The translations under genes were made by a program, and so were the position numbers. From Marsupella aquatica (taxonomy: Eukaryota; Marchantiophyta): 64,000 bases of DNA. Shown one piece after another: positions 30,543-41,361 of the stretch (position 1 is the stretch's first letter; every line of letters starts with the position of its first letter). The DNA is taken from the NCBI GenBank assembly GCA_973895155.1, contig OZ316899.1, positions 3,410,001 to 3,474,000 of the forward strand, read 5' to 3'. The notes under the pieces were generated by a model. The model saw nothing but the letters and a program-made list of their open reading frames with translations, made no database searches and had not been told where the DNA came from.

Positions 30543-33536
30543 ATGACTGACCTTACGCCGAGGGAAGAAAGAGTGATTCAACGGGAGAGAGCTCGACTGC
30601 AGCAGCTCGCCGGGTGGCATGATACACAGCGACTGAGAGGGGCAGAAAGAGCTGGTAGCTCCGAAACTGGAAGTGGCGTCGAAGAAGACATACCAGAAGA
30701 AGAGTTGGTAAGGAGAAGTGAGTCTCCAACCGACATGGGGGAACCAGAGGCACGGCCAGACGAGAGGCTAGGGACCAGACTGAGCCAGCGGTCACGCATA
30801 CATTACAAGGCATTTCATGGGAGAGGAGATGAGGATCCAGACGAATGGTTGGATGATTTCGAGGGAACCGCTGCAGCAAATGGAGAATCGGCCATCAAGA
30901 TGCAGATTCTTCCCGACCTGTTCAAGGGTGAGGCTAGGCCTTGGTACAGAGCATTAGATGTGGAAGATCAAGCCATCTGGGATATCTTCAAAACACTCTT
31001 TCTTAAGGAGTTTCGACCCATTGGAACTTCAGAACTAGCAGTGCTGAAGTTGGGACAACTTCGGTTCAAGGAGAACAAATCCTTCAGGAAGTTCTTGCAA
31101 CGCTTTCAGAAACTGGTAAGACGTACAAAGACCAATGCATCTGAAGGTATGCAACTTCAATGGTTGGTGAATGCTTTGCCACAGAAGATGAGTTTTGCAA
31201 TTAGGAAGGAGAACCCAGAGACTTTAGCCGAAGCAATTAAGGATATTCAATTATACATTAATGCAGATATCACAAGCCGGAAGAAACAGCTTAAGTCTGA
31301 GAGTTCCTCATCAGAAGAGGGATCACCCCATAAGAAAAAAGATAAGAAGAAGAAACATTCTAAGAAGTCTAGAAGTGATAACTCAAGCTCGGATAGTGGA
31401 AGTAGCAAGAGTGAGTCATCTTCTAGATCTGAAGAAGAAAAAACTACCAAAAGGAAGGGCAGAAGGAGAGGGAAGACGAAAGTCAAGCTGGAGGCTAAGC
31501 CACCAGATAACATCGTAGCCCTTACCGAGCAACTTAAGGCTATCATTGCAGAGGTAAAACCGAAGAAGAAGGTAGTACAGGAGGATAGCTCTGTATGGTG
31601 TGCCTTATGTTATAAAACCGGACACCATAAAGATGCGTGTCCTAAGCTTAATACTAATCATGTTCAACATGTGGCCGAGATCAGACCATGTCAAGGAGAA
31701 GTAGAGTACTTTTTAGGAGATGCCGCTGATAGTGTTTTCGGCATCAGTGAGACTGGAGCACCAGACCTATCCAACCGACCTGCATCTCTATGGTCAGGGT
31801 TAAGGAACAATCCAGGAGAGATATATCCTCGGATTATTCAGAACCCGTCAGTACCTCCTAGGCCAAATGTGCAAAGATTTGCGGCATGCTATAATTGTGG
31901 TCAACCTGGCCATTTCGCTAGAGAATGCCCGAATGCACGCAAACAGGGTGATGGACAACCAGCTCAGCTATGTATGGGATGCCGACAGGAAGGTCATATG
32001 CTAGGGCAATGTCCTACTTGGTTGGCAGGCCTGGCCACAAATCATAAACTTTTGCCGGTCAAGATCTTACCGCCAGGTACTACCCCCGGAGGAGTTCAAA
32101 TCAACCACATTGAACTAGGATGGCAAGAGGATGCCAAGGCAGAGTTTGTACCATCTGATGATGAGGCCGAAGCCCTATCAACCTTCTCAGAAGAGGATTT
32201 AGATCATGATTGCTACCGGGTCTCTACTCGATCTACCAGAAGGAAGGAAAGGTGGGATGGGCTGGCCAAAAATAAAGGGAAGGTTACGGAGGAAAAGATC
32301 GACTCTTCGTCAACATCAACGGAAGGAGAAGGGAGGGCTCCGGCAATACAGGTAAGCCATGAGCCCACCAGTGAACCCAATCCTTCACAAGATAGCGACT
32401 TCAATCGAGATCATCCTAAGTTGTTCTACCCCTCTGTTACGGCTAGTGTTAAGGAACAACTAAGAGAATTAGAAACCCTGGAGAATACCGAAGCCATTGC
32501 CAAGGATGTAAAACGAGCAAAAGCATTGTTTGCTTCGGAGGACCCAATAGCTGTGGAGACTAGCGTGGCAAAACTGGCCGAATCCAAGATGGAGACACCA
32601 CCAGAGGAGAAGCCAATTGTTCCCTATGACCTGGCTAAAGATGTACTAGAATCTAGAGTCTCGGCAACAGTAGGTCAACTATTGAAAAATAGCCCGTACT
32701 TCCGGAAGCAATTAAGGAAGGCTATTCTCGGCAAGCCGAGATTACCCAAGGTAGCAACCAGATCCGACGTACTAATGATAGAAGAAGATCAAGGAGCCCC
32801 AGCATTACCATTAATGATTCAAGGAGAATTATTACTACGGGTACCCATCGATGGAGGATCAGGGGTATGTATTATGATTGATTCAACAGCAAAAAGGTGG
32901 GGTCTAACACCGGAGATGACTGGAAGAGTGTTGAACATGGCCAATGGATATCAGGTCATTCCCACGGGAGTGTTAACCGGCATCAAGACAGAGATAGGAG
33001 GTATCTTCTTTAGCATTAACTATGTAGTAATGAAGCCGGTAAATCCTACGTCATTCCGGCTATTGATTGGTAGGCCATGGCTGTACCTAGCCGAGGTAAT
33101 AGAAGATTGGGGTAAAAAGCAGTTCACTTTCGGGACCCCCTCTATCACGGTATCCTGGGACACTAAGGATGACCGTAGGAAAAGCATAAGGGAAGCAGAT
33201 GGGTACAACAGTGGACTGGAGTCAGCCGATGAAGTACGTTGGTTAGAATGCCTCACTGACCTAACCGAAGAAAGTGTCTTTGGACCAGAGGTACCCCCCA
33301 GCGGATTATGGCAAGAACCAATGGAAGGTGACTTGGAAGAAGAAGACGAAGAGGTCGAGGACTGCTTTACAATAGAATCCACCTTTTTAGCTGCAATTCC
33401 GGAGGAAGTAAAGGATGTAGACCAATTGGATGAAACGGCTAAGTGGGGAGCAGTAGCAGGGACAGTGGATTTTCTGCAGGCGTTGTGGCAGAGCCGGCAG
33501 GGTTCACAACGCCATCGATCATCGGCAAGGAATTAA
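30543..33536 (+). CDS. gag-pro: gag-protease polyprotein, int2 (997 aa, intact frame)
   Basis: The start ATG follows the PBS by about 45 nt. Order by residue: capsid-like gag region (about 90-220), Ser/Lys-rich tract with clustered KKKDKKKK and SSSS (about 250-310), CCHC knuckles at 353-366, 449-462 and 477-490 (all C-x2-C-x4-H-x4-C), a long acidic linker, then the aspartic protease motif with catalytic Asp at about 770 (VPIDGGSG) and a very acidic C-terminus. Three knuckles is more than the usual one or two. Gag forms the particle that packages the RNA and the protease matures it. The sequence is A2-type throughout, and near identical to int3. It ends 94 nt into the pol frame. Confidence 0.9.
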   Translation: MTDLTPREERVIQRERARLQQLAGWHDTQRLRGAERAGSSETGSGVEEDIPEEELVRRSESPTDMGEPEARPDERLGTRLSQRSRIHYKAFHGRGDEDPDEWLDDFEGTAAANGESAIKMQILPDLFKGEARPWYRALDVEDQAIWDIFKTLFLKEFRPIGTSELAVLKLGQLRFKENKSFRKFLQRFQKLVRRTKTNASEGMQLQWLVNALPQKMSFAIRKENPETLAEAIKDIQLYINADITSRKKQLKSESSSSEEGSPHKKKDKKKKHSKKSRSDNSSSDSGSSKSESSSRSEEEKTTKRKGRRRGKTKVKLEAKPPDNIVALTEQLKAIIAEVKPKKKVVQEDSSVWCALCYKTGHHKDACPKLNTNHVQHVAEIRPCQGEVEYFLGDAADSVFGISETGAPDLSNRPASLWSGLRNNPGEIYPRIIQNPSVPPRPNVQRFAACYNCGQPGHFARECPNARKQGDGQPAQLCMGCRQEGHMLGQCPTWLAGLATNHKLLPVKILPPGTTPGGVQINHIELGWQEDAKAEFVPSDDEAEALSTFSEEDLDHDCYRVSTRSTRRKERWDGLAKNKGKVTEEKIDSSSTSTEGEGRAPAIQVSHEPTSEPNPSQDSDFNRDHPKLFYPSVTASVKEQLRELETLENTEAIAKDVKRAKALFASEDPIAVETSVAKLAESKMETPPEEKPIVPYDLAKDVLESRVSATVGQLLKNSPYFRKQLRKAILGKPRLPKVATRSDVLMIEEDQGAPALPLMIQGELLLRVPIDGGSGVCIMIDSTAKRWGLTPEMTGRVLNMANGYQVIPTGVLTGIKTEIGGIFFSINYVVMKPVNPTSFRLLIGRPWLYLAEVIEDWGKKQFTFGTPSITVSWDTKDDRRKSIREADGYNSGLESADEVRWLECLTDLTEESVFGPEVPPSGLWQEPMEGDLEEEDEEVEDCFTIESTFLAAIPEEVKDVDQLDETAKWGAVAGTVDFLQALWQSRQGSQRHRSSARN

Positions 33537-36500
33537 ATACCAAGGGATCGGCATACAAGCCGATTATGAGGGCAGAACAAATTGAGGCCCTATTAGAAGC
33601 CGGGAGAGCACAGCGGCCTGACTCTCAGGAGCAAGAGGTGGATGAGATGGACAGACACAATCCAGAGCCAAGGCAGGAAGGGGAGCCGACCACCAATTCA
33701 AAACCGGATAGACCGGCAAGGGGACAATCTATGGACACCAAGGAAGGGACCGACTCGGCTAGTCCAGCCGAGATTCCAGTTTATGGAGGTATGAGATTGG
33801 AGAGACTGGAAGCCGAACTGGACCCGAATTTGAAGAAGCAGATTAATATGATCCAAGCACGGCAATATCGGAAGCTCGACTTAGGAGAGGGAAGAGAACT
33901 GAACTTAGGGAGAAACCTAGCACCTGAGCTCGAGAAAGAGATCAGTGACTTATTGATTGAATTTCAGGATGTGTTTGCATGGAGTCACCAAGATCTAAAG
34001 GGAGTAGATCCAACACTAGGGGAACATTGAATTGATCTCATGTTAGGAGCCAAATCATTTCGACAACCAATTCGAAGGATGAACCCGAAGTATTCCCTGC
34101 TGGTCAAAACGGAAATCGACAAACTAGTGGAAGCTGGATTCATCACTCCAGTCCTGCATTCAGACTGGGTGTCTCCAATTGTGATAGTTCCCAAGAAAGC
34201 TGGACCCGATGGTAAACCCAAGATCCGGGTTTGTCAGGATTACAGGAAGCTGAATGAAGCAACATTAAAAGACCATTTTCCTTTACCGTTTACTGATATG
34301 GTACTAGACATGGTAGCCAGTCATGAACTATATTCATTCATGGATGGATACTCTGGTTATAACCAAATCAGGATTCGGCAGGAAGACCAAATCAAGACGG
34401 CCTTCATCACGGAATGGGGGATCTATGTCTTCAATCGTATGCCGTTTGGACTCTGCAACGCACCAGCTATGTTTCAACGATTAATGGTGAACATTTTTCA
34501 TGATTACTTGAGAAAGTTCATGGAAATCTTCATTGATGACTTTGCAGTATTCGGGAAGGCATCGAAACATGCTAAATACCTCAGGAAAACCTTCATGAGA
34601 TGTAGAGAGGTGGGTCTCAAGTTACACCCAGATAAATGTTTCTTTGCAGTAACCGAGGGGGTGCTACTAGGTCACAAGGTATCAAGGAAGGGCATTGAGA
34701 TTGACAAAGGTAAGCTAGCAGTATGGCTAGATATCATGCAACCTAAGAACATAAAGGATGTAAGATCCTTCTTGGGATGCATTGGTTACTATCGCCGGTT
34801 CATCAAGGATTTTGCCAAGCTAGCTTTACCATTAACCAACATGCTCAAGGCAGGAGCAGACTTCGAACCCACACCCGAACAAGTCACAACGGTGGTAGAA
34901 TTGAAGCAGATGTTAGTAGAGGCCCCAGTCATGATAGCACCGGACTGGAACAAAGATTTTCATGTTTTTGTAGATGTCTCGGGCTTCTGTATCGGCTCAG
35001 TACTAAGTCAGTTGGATGGAAAAGGAAGGGACCATCCCATATACTTCGCAAGCCGTCAGCTTGCCGATGCCGAACGGAACTACTCCACCACAGAGAGAGA
35101 AGCATTAGGAGTCATTTATTCTTGTAAAAAGTTTAGGCATTATTTACTAGGGTACAAGGTAATCTTTCATACCGATCATGAAAGTTTGAAGTACCTAGTC
35201 AATAAGCCGGACCTTACAGGCAGAGTAGCAAGATGGATTTTGCTATTACAGGAGTTTGACTATGAGCTGAGAATCAAGCCGGGAAAGTTACATGCCAATG
35301 CCGACTTCTTTTCAAGGATCACAGGTAAACCAGCCACGGATTGCATCGATGATCGATTCCCCGACGAGGAGCTATTCATTGTGGAAATAGCTGGTACATG
35401 GTACCCTGAAATTTTACAATTTCTCAGCACTTCCAGATTACAGCCAGGATTAAGCCGAGAGCAAGCCGTAGTCTTTGTGCGGAAGGTCAGACAGTATCAG
35501 TGCATTAAAGGCATACTGCACAAGCATGGAATCAACGGCACGATTCAAAGATGTTTGGAAAAGAGAGAGGTAAAACGAGTCCTACGGGCCATGCATGGAG
35601 AGGAGGTCGGAGGACATTTTGCCCCAGTAACCACGTCTAAGAAGATATTAAATGCCGGTTACTGGTGGCCCACCTTGCACAAAGATGTCTATCAGTTTAT
35701 CAAACAATGCGATCCTTGTCAACGAGCGGGAGGACCAAGGGCGTCCACCAGGCATCCACTGCACCCTATTCTACCTCTGGCACCATTCGAGAAGTGGGGT
35801 ATTGATTACATTGGACCTCTGAAACCACTGACCCACCCTCGACGGAACAAGTACATAATCCTGGCTACGGATTATGCAACTAAATGGGTAGAGGCCAGAC
35901 CAACAACGAAGGATGATGCAATTACTACGGCTAGATTCATGTATGAGCAGATCTTCACCAGGTATGGAGCACCCCTAGAATTAGTTAGTGATAGAGGAAC
36001 CCATTTTTTGAATGATATAATTAGTCGTTTAAATGAGCAGTATTTAGTTAAACATAGGCCTACTACTCCCTACCATCCAAAGGCAAACGGGTTGACAGAA
36101 CGAGCAAACGGAATTATAGGAAAGATATTGAACAAAACAGTAGCTCAGAACAAACTTGATTGGGATGATAAATTGTTTGCTGCTGTTTTTGCTTACAATC
36201 TTGCCTATAAATCCACTACCGGTCATACACCCTTCTTCTTAACCTTTGGACAAGAAGCCCTGGTACCCATGCAACTTGAGATACCGACATTTCAAGTTAC
36301 AATTGAGGAAAGAGCCTCAGCGGAGGAGAGCCTAAAGGAGCGAGAATATAGGTTAGAAGCTTTAGAGGAAGCGAGAATGATTTCAGCCGAGAGAGTAGAA
36401 TATAGACAGAATATCATGAAGCAGCAGTATGATAAAAAGTTGAAAGTAGTTAGTATTCATACCGGTGATCTTGTGCTACTTTATGACAGTAGGTATAGTA

Positions 36501-36709
36501 GGTTTCCAGGAAAGCTTTACACTCGCTGGTTAGGACCCTTTAGAGTAACCATGATGTTCCCCAATGGCTCCGTACAATTGGCCGACATTACGGGAGAGGT
36601 ATATCCAGTTCGCATCCATTATGACCGCCTCAAGAAATACTATATGGACGAAGATGAAGTTGTTCGCGAGGACGCTTCACAATTAAGTGGGGAGCTATGT
36701 GATGCCTAG
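33443..36709 (+). pseudogene. pol: pol (RT-RNaseH-integrase), int2, chimeric, one in-frame stop
   Basis: The frame is -1 relative to gag and opens after TAA at 33440. It is interrupted only by TGA at 34028-34030, where int1 and int3 read CGA (C-to-T). From 34040 it is open for 889 codons. RT active site IDDFAVFG is at about 34532. RNase H catalytic acidic motifs, integrase HHCC and D,D-35-E, and a terminal GPY/F-like motif are all present. Up to about 34.11 kb its variants match int3; beyond 34.56 kb they match int1. The copy is therefore a recombinant of A2 (left) and A1 (right). The stop TAG lies 12 nt inside LTR4. Confidence 0.9.
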
Positions 36710-39700
36710 ACAGGAATCACTCGGCCAGTTAAGTGGGTAAAGCAGGAAGGCACCCTAGGAACACCTTAGTATAGGGACAAAACAAGGAAAATATAAACAA
36801 TTAGGGGCAACCATGGAACCCGGGCCGAGGCCGGAGGTAAGGACGCTGAGGGTGAAAACCCGATTAGGGTTAGGGCGCGTTAAGCGTCGGCGGCTAGGAA
36901 GGATCAACGGGAAGAAGGACCGGCAGAGGAGAGGGGTAAGGAGCGCTTGCAGGAGATGGTGGCTCATTTGCGAGCACGAACTAGGCAGACGACTACGGGA
37001 GGCCAACTACTGTCAGCTGCTTAGGCAAGCACTCGGGGAGAGAGTAGATACCGACGATCGACCTAAGGAGGGTATGAGCAACGTCAATCAAGCGGCACAT
37101 TTCTGGGGATGCTTGTTCGAACGGGCAACTGAGTACATCAAGACTTACCAGGACGAGGAATCAGAAAGGGCAGCTCGAGAACGGCAGGAGCTCGCTCGAT
37201 TGTGGGAGCTGCAGAAGACGGCTTTCTTAGGAGGCGAACTCATCAAGGACGAGTTCCTGTGGACGCCTACTTCCAATCAACTCGACGATCTTCTGTTTTG
37301 CAAAGACAGCGTCGTCGGCATCCGAGAGGCCATCAAGAACTACAACGACATACACTGGGAATTAAAGGGAAGCACGGAAAGGTGGACCCAGGCAACGGTG
37401 CTAGGAGAAACCTCCACGGCAGCAGAGATGAAGAGGAAGGGAGCCGTCAACGATGAAGCCACCCCGGCAAAAAGAACGAGGTCGGCGGCACCAAAGAAGC
37501 CAGCCGAGCAGCAGAGCAGGAGGCAAGGAGAAGCCGAAGAGGAGGAGGTCGATCCCATCAAGGCCATTCCAACCAGGGATGACACCTGGAAGGGCTGGGC
37601 GGCAACCCTACCGGTGGAGGTGCAACTACATTTTGCACGGGAGGAGGATGCATGCTTCACGGCCATGCAGACCAAGAAGTACCAAGGCTTCATGGCCGGA
37701 TCCGGCTTAGAGGCCTTTGTAAGATTACCATGGCTGAAGCCGGAGGTACCGGAGTCAGACCTATTAGAATTCGTGGGGTCATGGGAACCCGAGACCAATT
37801 GCACGAGGATATATGGGAAGGATTTCTATCTTACTCCCAAGGTAATTGCCGAAGTGTTTGGCTTGCCGATAGGCAATAAGACCAAAGTTGATACCAGGAA
37901 GACCTTGCCTGACAAGGAGTTCCGGTCGTTCCCTGGGCCATCAACGAAGAATGGCTTCTTCCGGAACACCTGCACCAACCCGCACATAGGAGAGATGATC
38001 GACTTCTTGCGGGTGACCATGCATTGTAACTTGCCGAGGGCAGAGATCGGCAAGGCACAGGTCTATCTGGCAGAAAGGCCAGACCCAAGCCGGGACTACA
38101 ACGGGTACCTCCTCAACCAATTGAAGAAGATCTTAAAGGAGGAGCAGCAGGTAATCGGCATGGGGAGCGTGTCACGGCTTGGCTATCACATGCCGCTGTT
38201 GTGCCGGTATGCCAGAGGTCAGACTTTTGCCCCTGTACTTCCCCTGCAGGTAAGGGCACCCGAGGAAGCTCCAACGCCGAGGCCGTTGGCTGAGAAGCCT
38301 CAACCACCTGTTAGCCCTACGATCGAGCAGGTGTTTAGGCCCAGGAAGGAGGACTTGCCGATGCAGCAACCAGGCATGCAGAGTCTGCTGAAACTACTGG
38401 AGAAAGAAAAGAAATCGGCATCGGCAACAACAACGGCAACGGCAACAATGCAGGACACTACTACAGAGGTAGGCCTACACCGGCTCACAAGAGAAAACCC
38501 CTTTGCTGGAGACAAGGAGAGAATCAGGCCAGAATCCAAGCCAGGTGTTCGAATGTACGTGGGAACCTCAAGCTCCGAATCTGAGGCAGAATTGCCTGAA
38601 GCTCTTACCGACGAAGAGGAGAGGGAGAAGCCGGACGTCCAAGAGGTAGAGGAGGCAGTGGAGGACTGCAGCCATGATAATTCCGGCTATGGGTCGGACC
38701 ATCACGTTCCAGGAGTAAGGATCTGTGGCCGGTTTGTCCCCACACTTCCAAGGGTAGTGCAAGGGGACCCCAACCAGCAGAGTAGCCCTGAGTCTCCCCC
38801 ACTAGATGTTGCTCCCCCGAGCTTCGACGGCATAAAACAGACGGTGCAGGAATTTCAGGAGCGAATCAGGCAGGAAGAGGAGGCAGCCCTGGCTAAGGAA
38901 AAGGATTTACCAGGAGGAGATTGGCCGGAGGACATCAGGCGGCTAGCCAAAAAAGGAAGCAAACCTCTAGCCACGATTGAAGAGATCCGCAGGACGGCTT
39001 GGGAGCAGAGGCCGCGATGGGCGATGCCGATCACTTCTACTTACTCCACCTACGCTAAGAATAGAGCCATGGAGTATGGTGAGATGTGTGGGGAACTTGC
39101 GCTCGGCATCTTTGGAGAGGAGTTGGAGGTAGGACCCTTTTTCCATAGGGAGCAGTTGGAGAAGCACCAATTAGAAGAAGCGGTGGCTTTAGAGAGAAGC
39201 AAGAAGGACGAGGTCATTCGGCGGCTTAGGAGGATGGAAGCCGAGATTGAAGATCTAAGGGCGGCCAAGAAAGCCCAAGATGAACTGCGGATTAAACGAC
39301 ATGAGCTGAACATCATGCAGGGGCAGTTGGACACCGCGCAGGCTGATAATCAGAATATCAAGGATAAACTGACTCAGACGCAGGGAGAGTTGGCCGACAC
39401 AATCAAAGAGAGGGAGAAGTGGAAGCAAGAGCTGAAGAATACAGAGGAGGCCCACATAACAGCCAACAGCCGGGCCATGGCGGAGACCCAAAGAAAGGAA
39501 TGGGCGTTGAAAGGGGAGCTCGAGAAAATCCGCGGAGCCCTTGAGCAGAAGGAGGCCGAGTTAGGGAAATCCTATCAAGGGATTATGGCGCTGCAGCAGG
39601 AGCTTGCGTCCCTGACGGCCAGCTTCAAGGCCGACCTAAGGGAGAAGGACGAGATGCTCGAACAGACTTACGCCAAGATGAACCAGATGGAGTCTGTCAT

Positions 39701-41361
39701 CATTGCAGAGCTCGACAAGGAGCTAAGAGCAACCCAGGTGGAGAGGACTACCTTGAAACAAGAACGGGAGGAAGCCCAGAAGGAACTAGAGGAGGCGCGC
39801 AAGGACCTGGATGAGACCCAGGAGGAGTTGGAGGAAATCACGAGGAAGATGGAGAACCTCCAGAGGCGGGCCGACAACCAAACGGAGCGGCTGAAGAAAC
39901 AAGCCGCAGTATTTAAGTGCTTGTCTTCATCAGGCCCAACTCCAATTGGGGCAACCAAGTTACCAGGAGTGGTACTGGCCGAAGAAAAAGCCGCGCCAAC
40001 TGCACCAGTGCCGGAAGTAAGTGGGAAGGGGAAGGGACCAGTTGCCAAAAACAGAAAAGAAGAAAAAGCGGAAACCTTCAGGGTCAAGGAGTAATCCGAC
40101 TCCACAAGCCGTGGTGACCAAAGAGGTAGAACCAGCACCATCCTCCGGCATGAATACAACAATATATCCCGCTATCATCACAGGTGGGGGTGGTGCGGCC
40201 CAAGCCGAACTACTCAGTAATGAGGCCGGTATTCCAGATCCGCCTCTTGAGCAGGCCGGGGAGACCGTAGCCGAGGCTGAGGCCGTAACCGATTCCCGAG
40301 CCGATGCCGACGCCGATGGTGGACCCAGTCAGGCCGATGGAGAGTTGACTCAGTCAAGGGCAGGTAATCTGTCAGGGAATGAGCCTACGGCAGTGGCTGA
40401 GGAGGAAGCGTTGGGGGCGTCCATTAAGGATCCACCACCGGTGTCGTGACGGTGCAAGGGCACCGTTCCTTTTAGGGAGGGCGGACGTGGAGGGAGGAGG
40501 CGTGAGTGGGCAGGGCGGGCGCGGATCTCCACGTTTAGGATTAGGATCAGAACCAGGAGCGGCCCTGACACTTAGCTTAGTGGGATTGCGGTCCCACTGG
40601 TAGGAGCAACACTTGTGCTCCTGCCTTGCTGTACATAGGTAGATTCAGGCAAGTAGATTACTGTTAAGTAGATTAGGCTTACGATGCAAAGAATGGCGGA
40701 TCCACTACCAGGATAAGTACCTGGGCAGCGGGGAGCTCAGGGCCTCTTCTTTAGCAAGTTTTTAGTTTGCACCAGCCGGGCTGGGATCAAGTAGTACGAG
40801 AAGCTCTCGGTTAGTCATACAATGACCCTTGTGTATATTCATGTTTCCTCATGCCTAAGAGCTGAATAGAGTTGGCCTCACGGCTTAGTTCGCAGAACTT
40901 GTGTATGAGATGTACTGTTTGTATGGCAAGTGCATGGTATGGCTCAGTCAGAATGAGTCATTTTGGTATTTGTGTGTCGCATTAACTTGTGTGAAGAGTG
41001 CCCACATCAACCAGAAGGAAGGAAAGTAAGCAGGGGAGTGAGAGTTGGATGTGTCGAGCTGAGAGAGGTCTTAGCGGCTTAACCAAGCCTATTGGGGATC
41101 ATTCCGGCGGTGGAATCCAAACATACCTAACAAGACGGAGGGGAAGACAGGGGAAGGCCTAGATTAGGCCGGCTACGTATCTCATGACCCGATGAAGGAT
41201 CTGTCCAGTATATGTGTATAAAATGTTAATAGTAGTAGTAGAAGGTTAGCAGCGTCCCATGCCGCTAAGCCGCGGAAATGGCCTCGCCAAGCGCGAAACC
41301 CGTGGGAATCGGCTTGAGCTGGGGGGTTTCTTGGGTTTAGGGAGCCATGGGACGCACCACA
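36698..41361 (+). repeat. LTR4 (duplicate of LTR2)
   Basis: It is 4664 bp, near identical to LTR2, and is followed by CGCAG and the B stub exactly as LTR2 is. One bZIP arm has mutated near 40940. Confidence 0.92.
36813..40094 (+). CDS. LTR4-encoded plant-transposon-domain/coiled-coil protein, C-terminus frameshifted (1093 aa)
   Basis: It differs from the LTR2 product by very few residues (for example Thr for Met in the EEDACF(T/M)AMQ segment) and carries the same one-base insertion, here near 40047. The lost tail continues in the next frame to 40449. Its domain layout is that of LTR2. The shared lesion shows common descent by duplication and not independent insertion. Confidence 0.8.
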   Translation: MEPGPRPEVRTLRVKTRLGLGRVKRRRLGRINGKKDRQRRGVRSACRRWWLICEHELGRRLREANYCQLLRQALGERVDTDDRPKEGMSNVNQAAHFWGCLFERATEYIKTYQDEESERAARERQELARLWELQKTAFLGGELIKDEFLWTPTSNQLDDLLFCKDSVVGIREAIKNYNDIHWELKGSTERWTQATVLGETSTAAEMKRKGAVNDEATPAKRTRSAAPKKPAEQQSRRQGEAEEEEVDPIKAIPTRDDTWKGWAATLPVEVQLHFAREEDACFTAMQTKKYQGFMAGSGLEAFVRLPWLKPEVPESDLLEFVGSWEPETNCTRIYGKDFYLTPKVIAEVFGLPIGNKTKVDTRKTLPDKEFRSFPGPSTKNGFFRNTCTNPHIGEMIDFLRVTMHCNLPRAEIGKAQVYLAERPDPSRDYNGYLLNQLKKILKEEQQVIGMGSVSRLGYHMPLLCRYARGQTFAPVLPLQVRAPEEAPTPRPLAEKPQPPVSPTIEQVFRPRKEDLPMQQPGMQSLLKLLEKEKKSASATTTATATMQDTTTEVGLHRLTRENPFAGDKERIRPESKPGVRMYVGTSSSESEAELPEALTDEEEREKPDVQEVEEAVEDCSHDNSGYGSDHHVPGVRICGRFVPTLPRVVQGDPNQQSSPESPPLDVAPPSFDGIKQTVQEFQERIRQEEEAALAKEKDLPGGDWPEDIRRLAKKGSKPLATIEEIRRTAWEQRPRWAMPITSTYSTYAKNRAMEYGEMCGELALGIFGEELEVGPFFHREQLEKHQLEEAVALERSKKDEVIRRLRRMEAEIEDLRAAKKAQDELRIKRHELNIMQGQLDTAQADNQNIKDKLTQTQGELADTIKEREKWKQELKNTEEAHITANSRAMAETQRKEWALKGELEKIRGALEQKEAELGKSYQGIMALQQELASLTASFKADLREKDEMLEQTYAKMNQMESVIIAELDKELRATQVERTTLKQEREEAQKELEEARKDLDETQEELEEITRKMENLQRRADNQTERLKKQAAVFKCLSSSGPTPIGATKLPGVVLAEEKAAPTAPVPEVSGKGKGPVAKNRKEEKAETFRVKE

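Larger units (their letters stand above)
18190..34430 (+). repeat. Tandem 16.24-kb duplication, unit 1 (limits approximate)
   Basis: It runs from inside int1 RT through LTR2, spacer, LTR3 and the left part of int2. Unit 2 begins at the equivalent point of int2. Corresponding positions are offset by 16,239-16,241 bp, the 2-bp change coming from a GT microsatellite near 42375. Confidence 0.8.
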
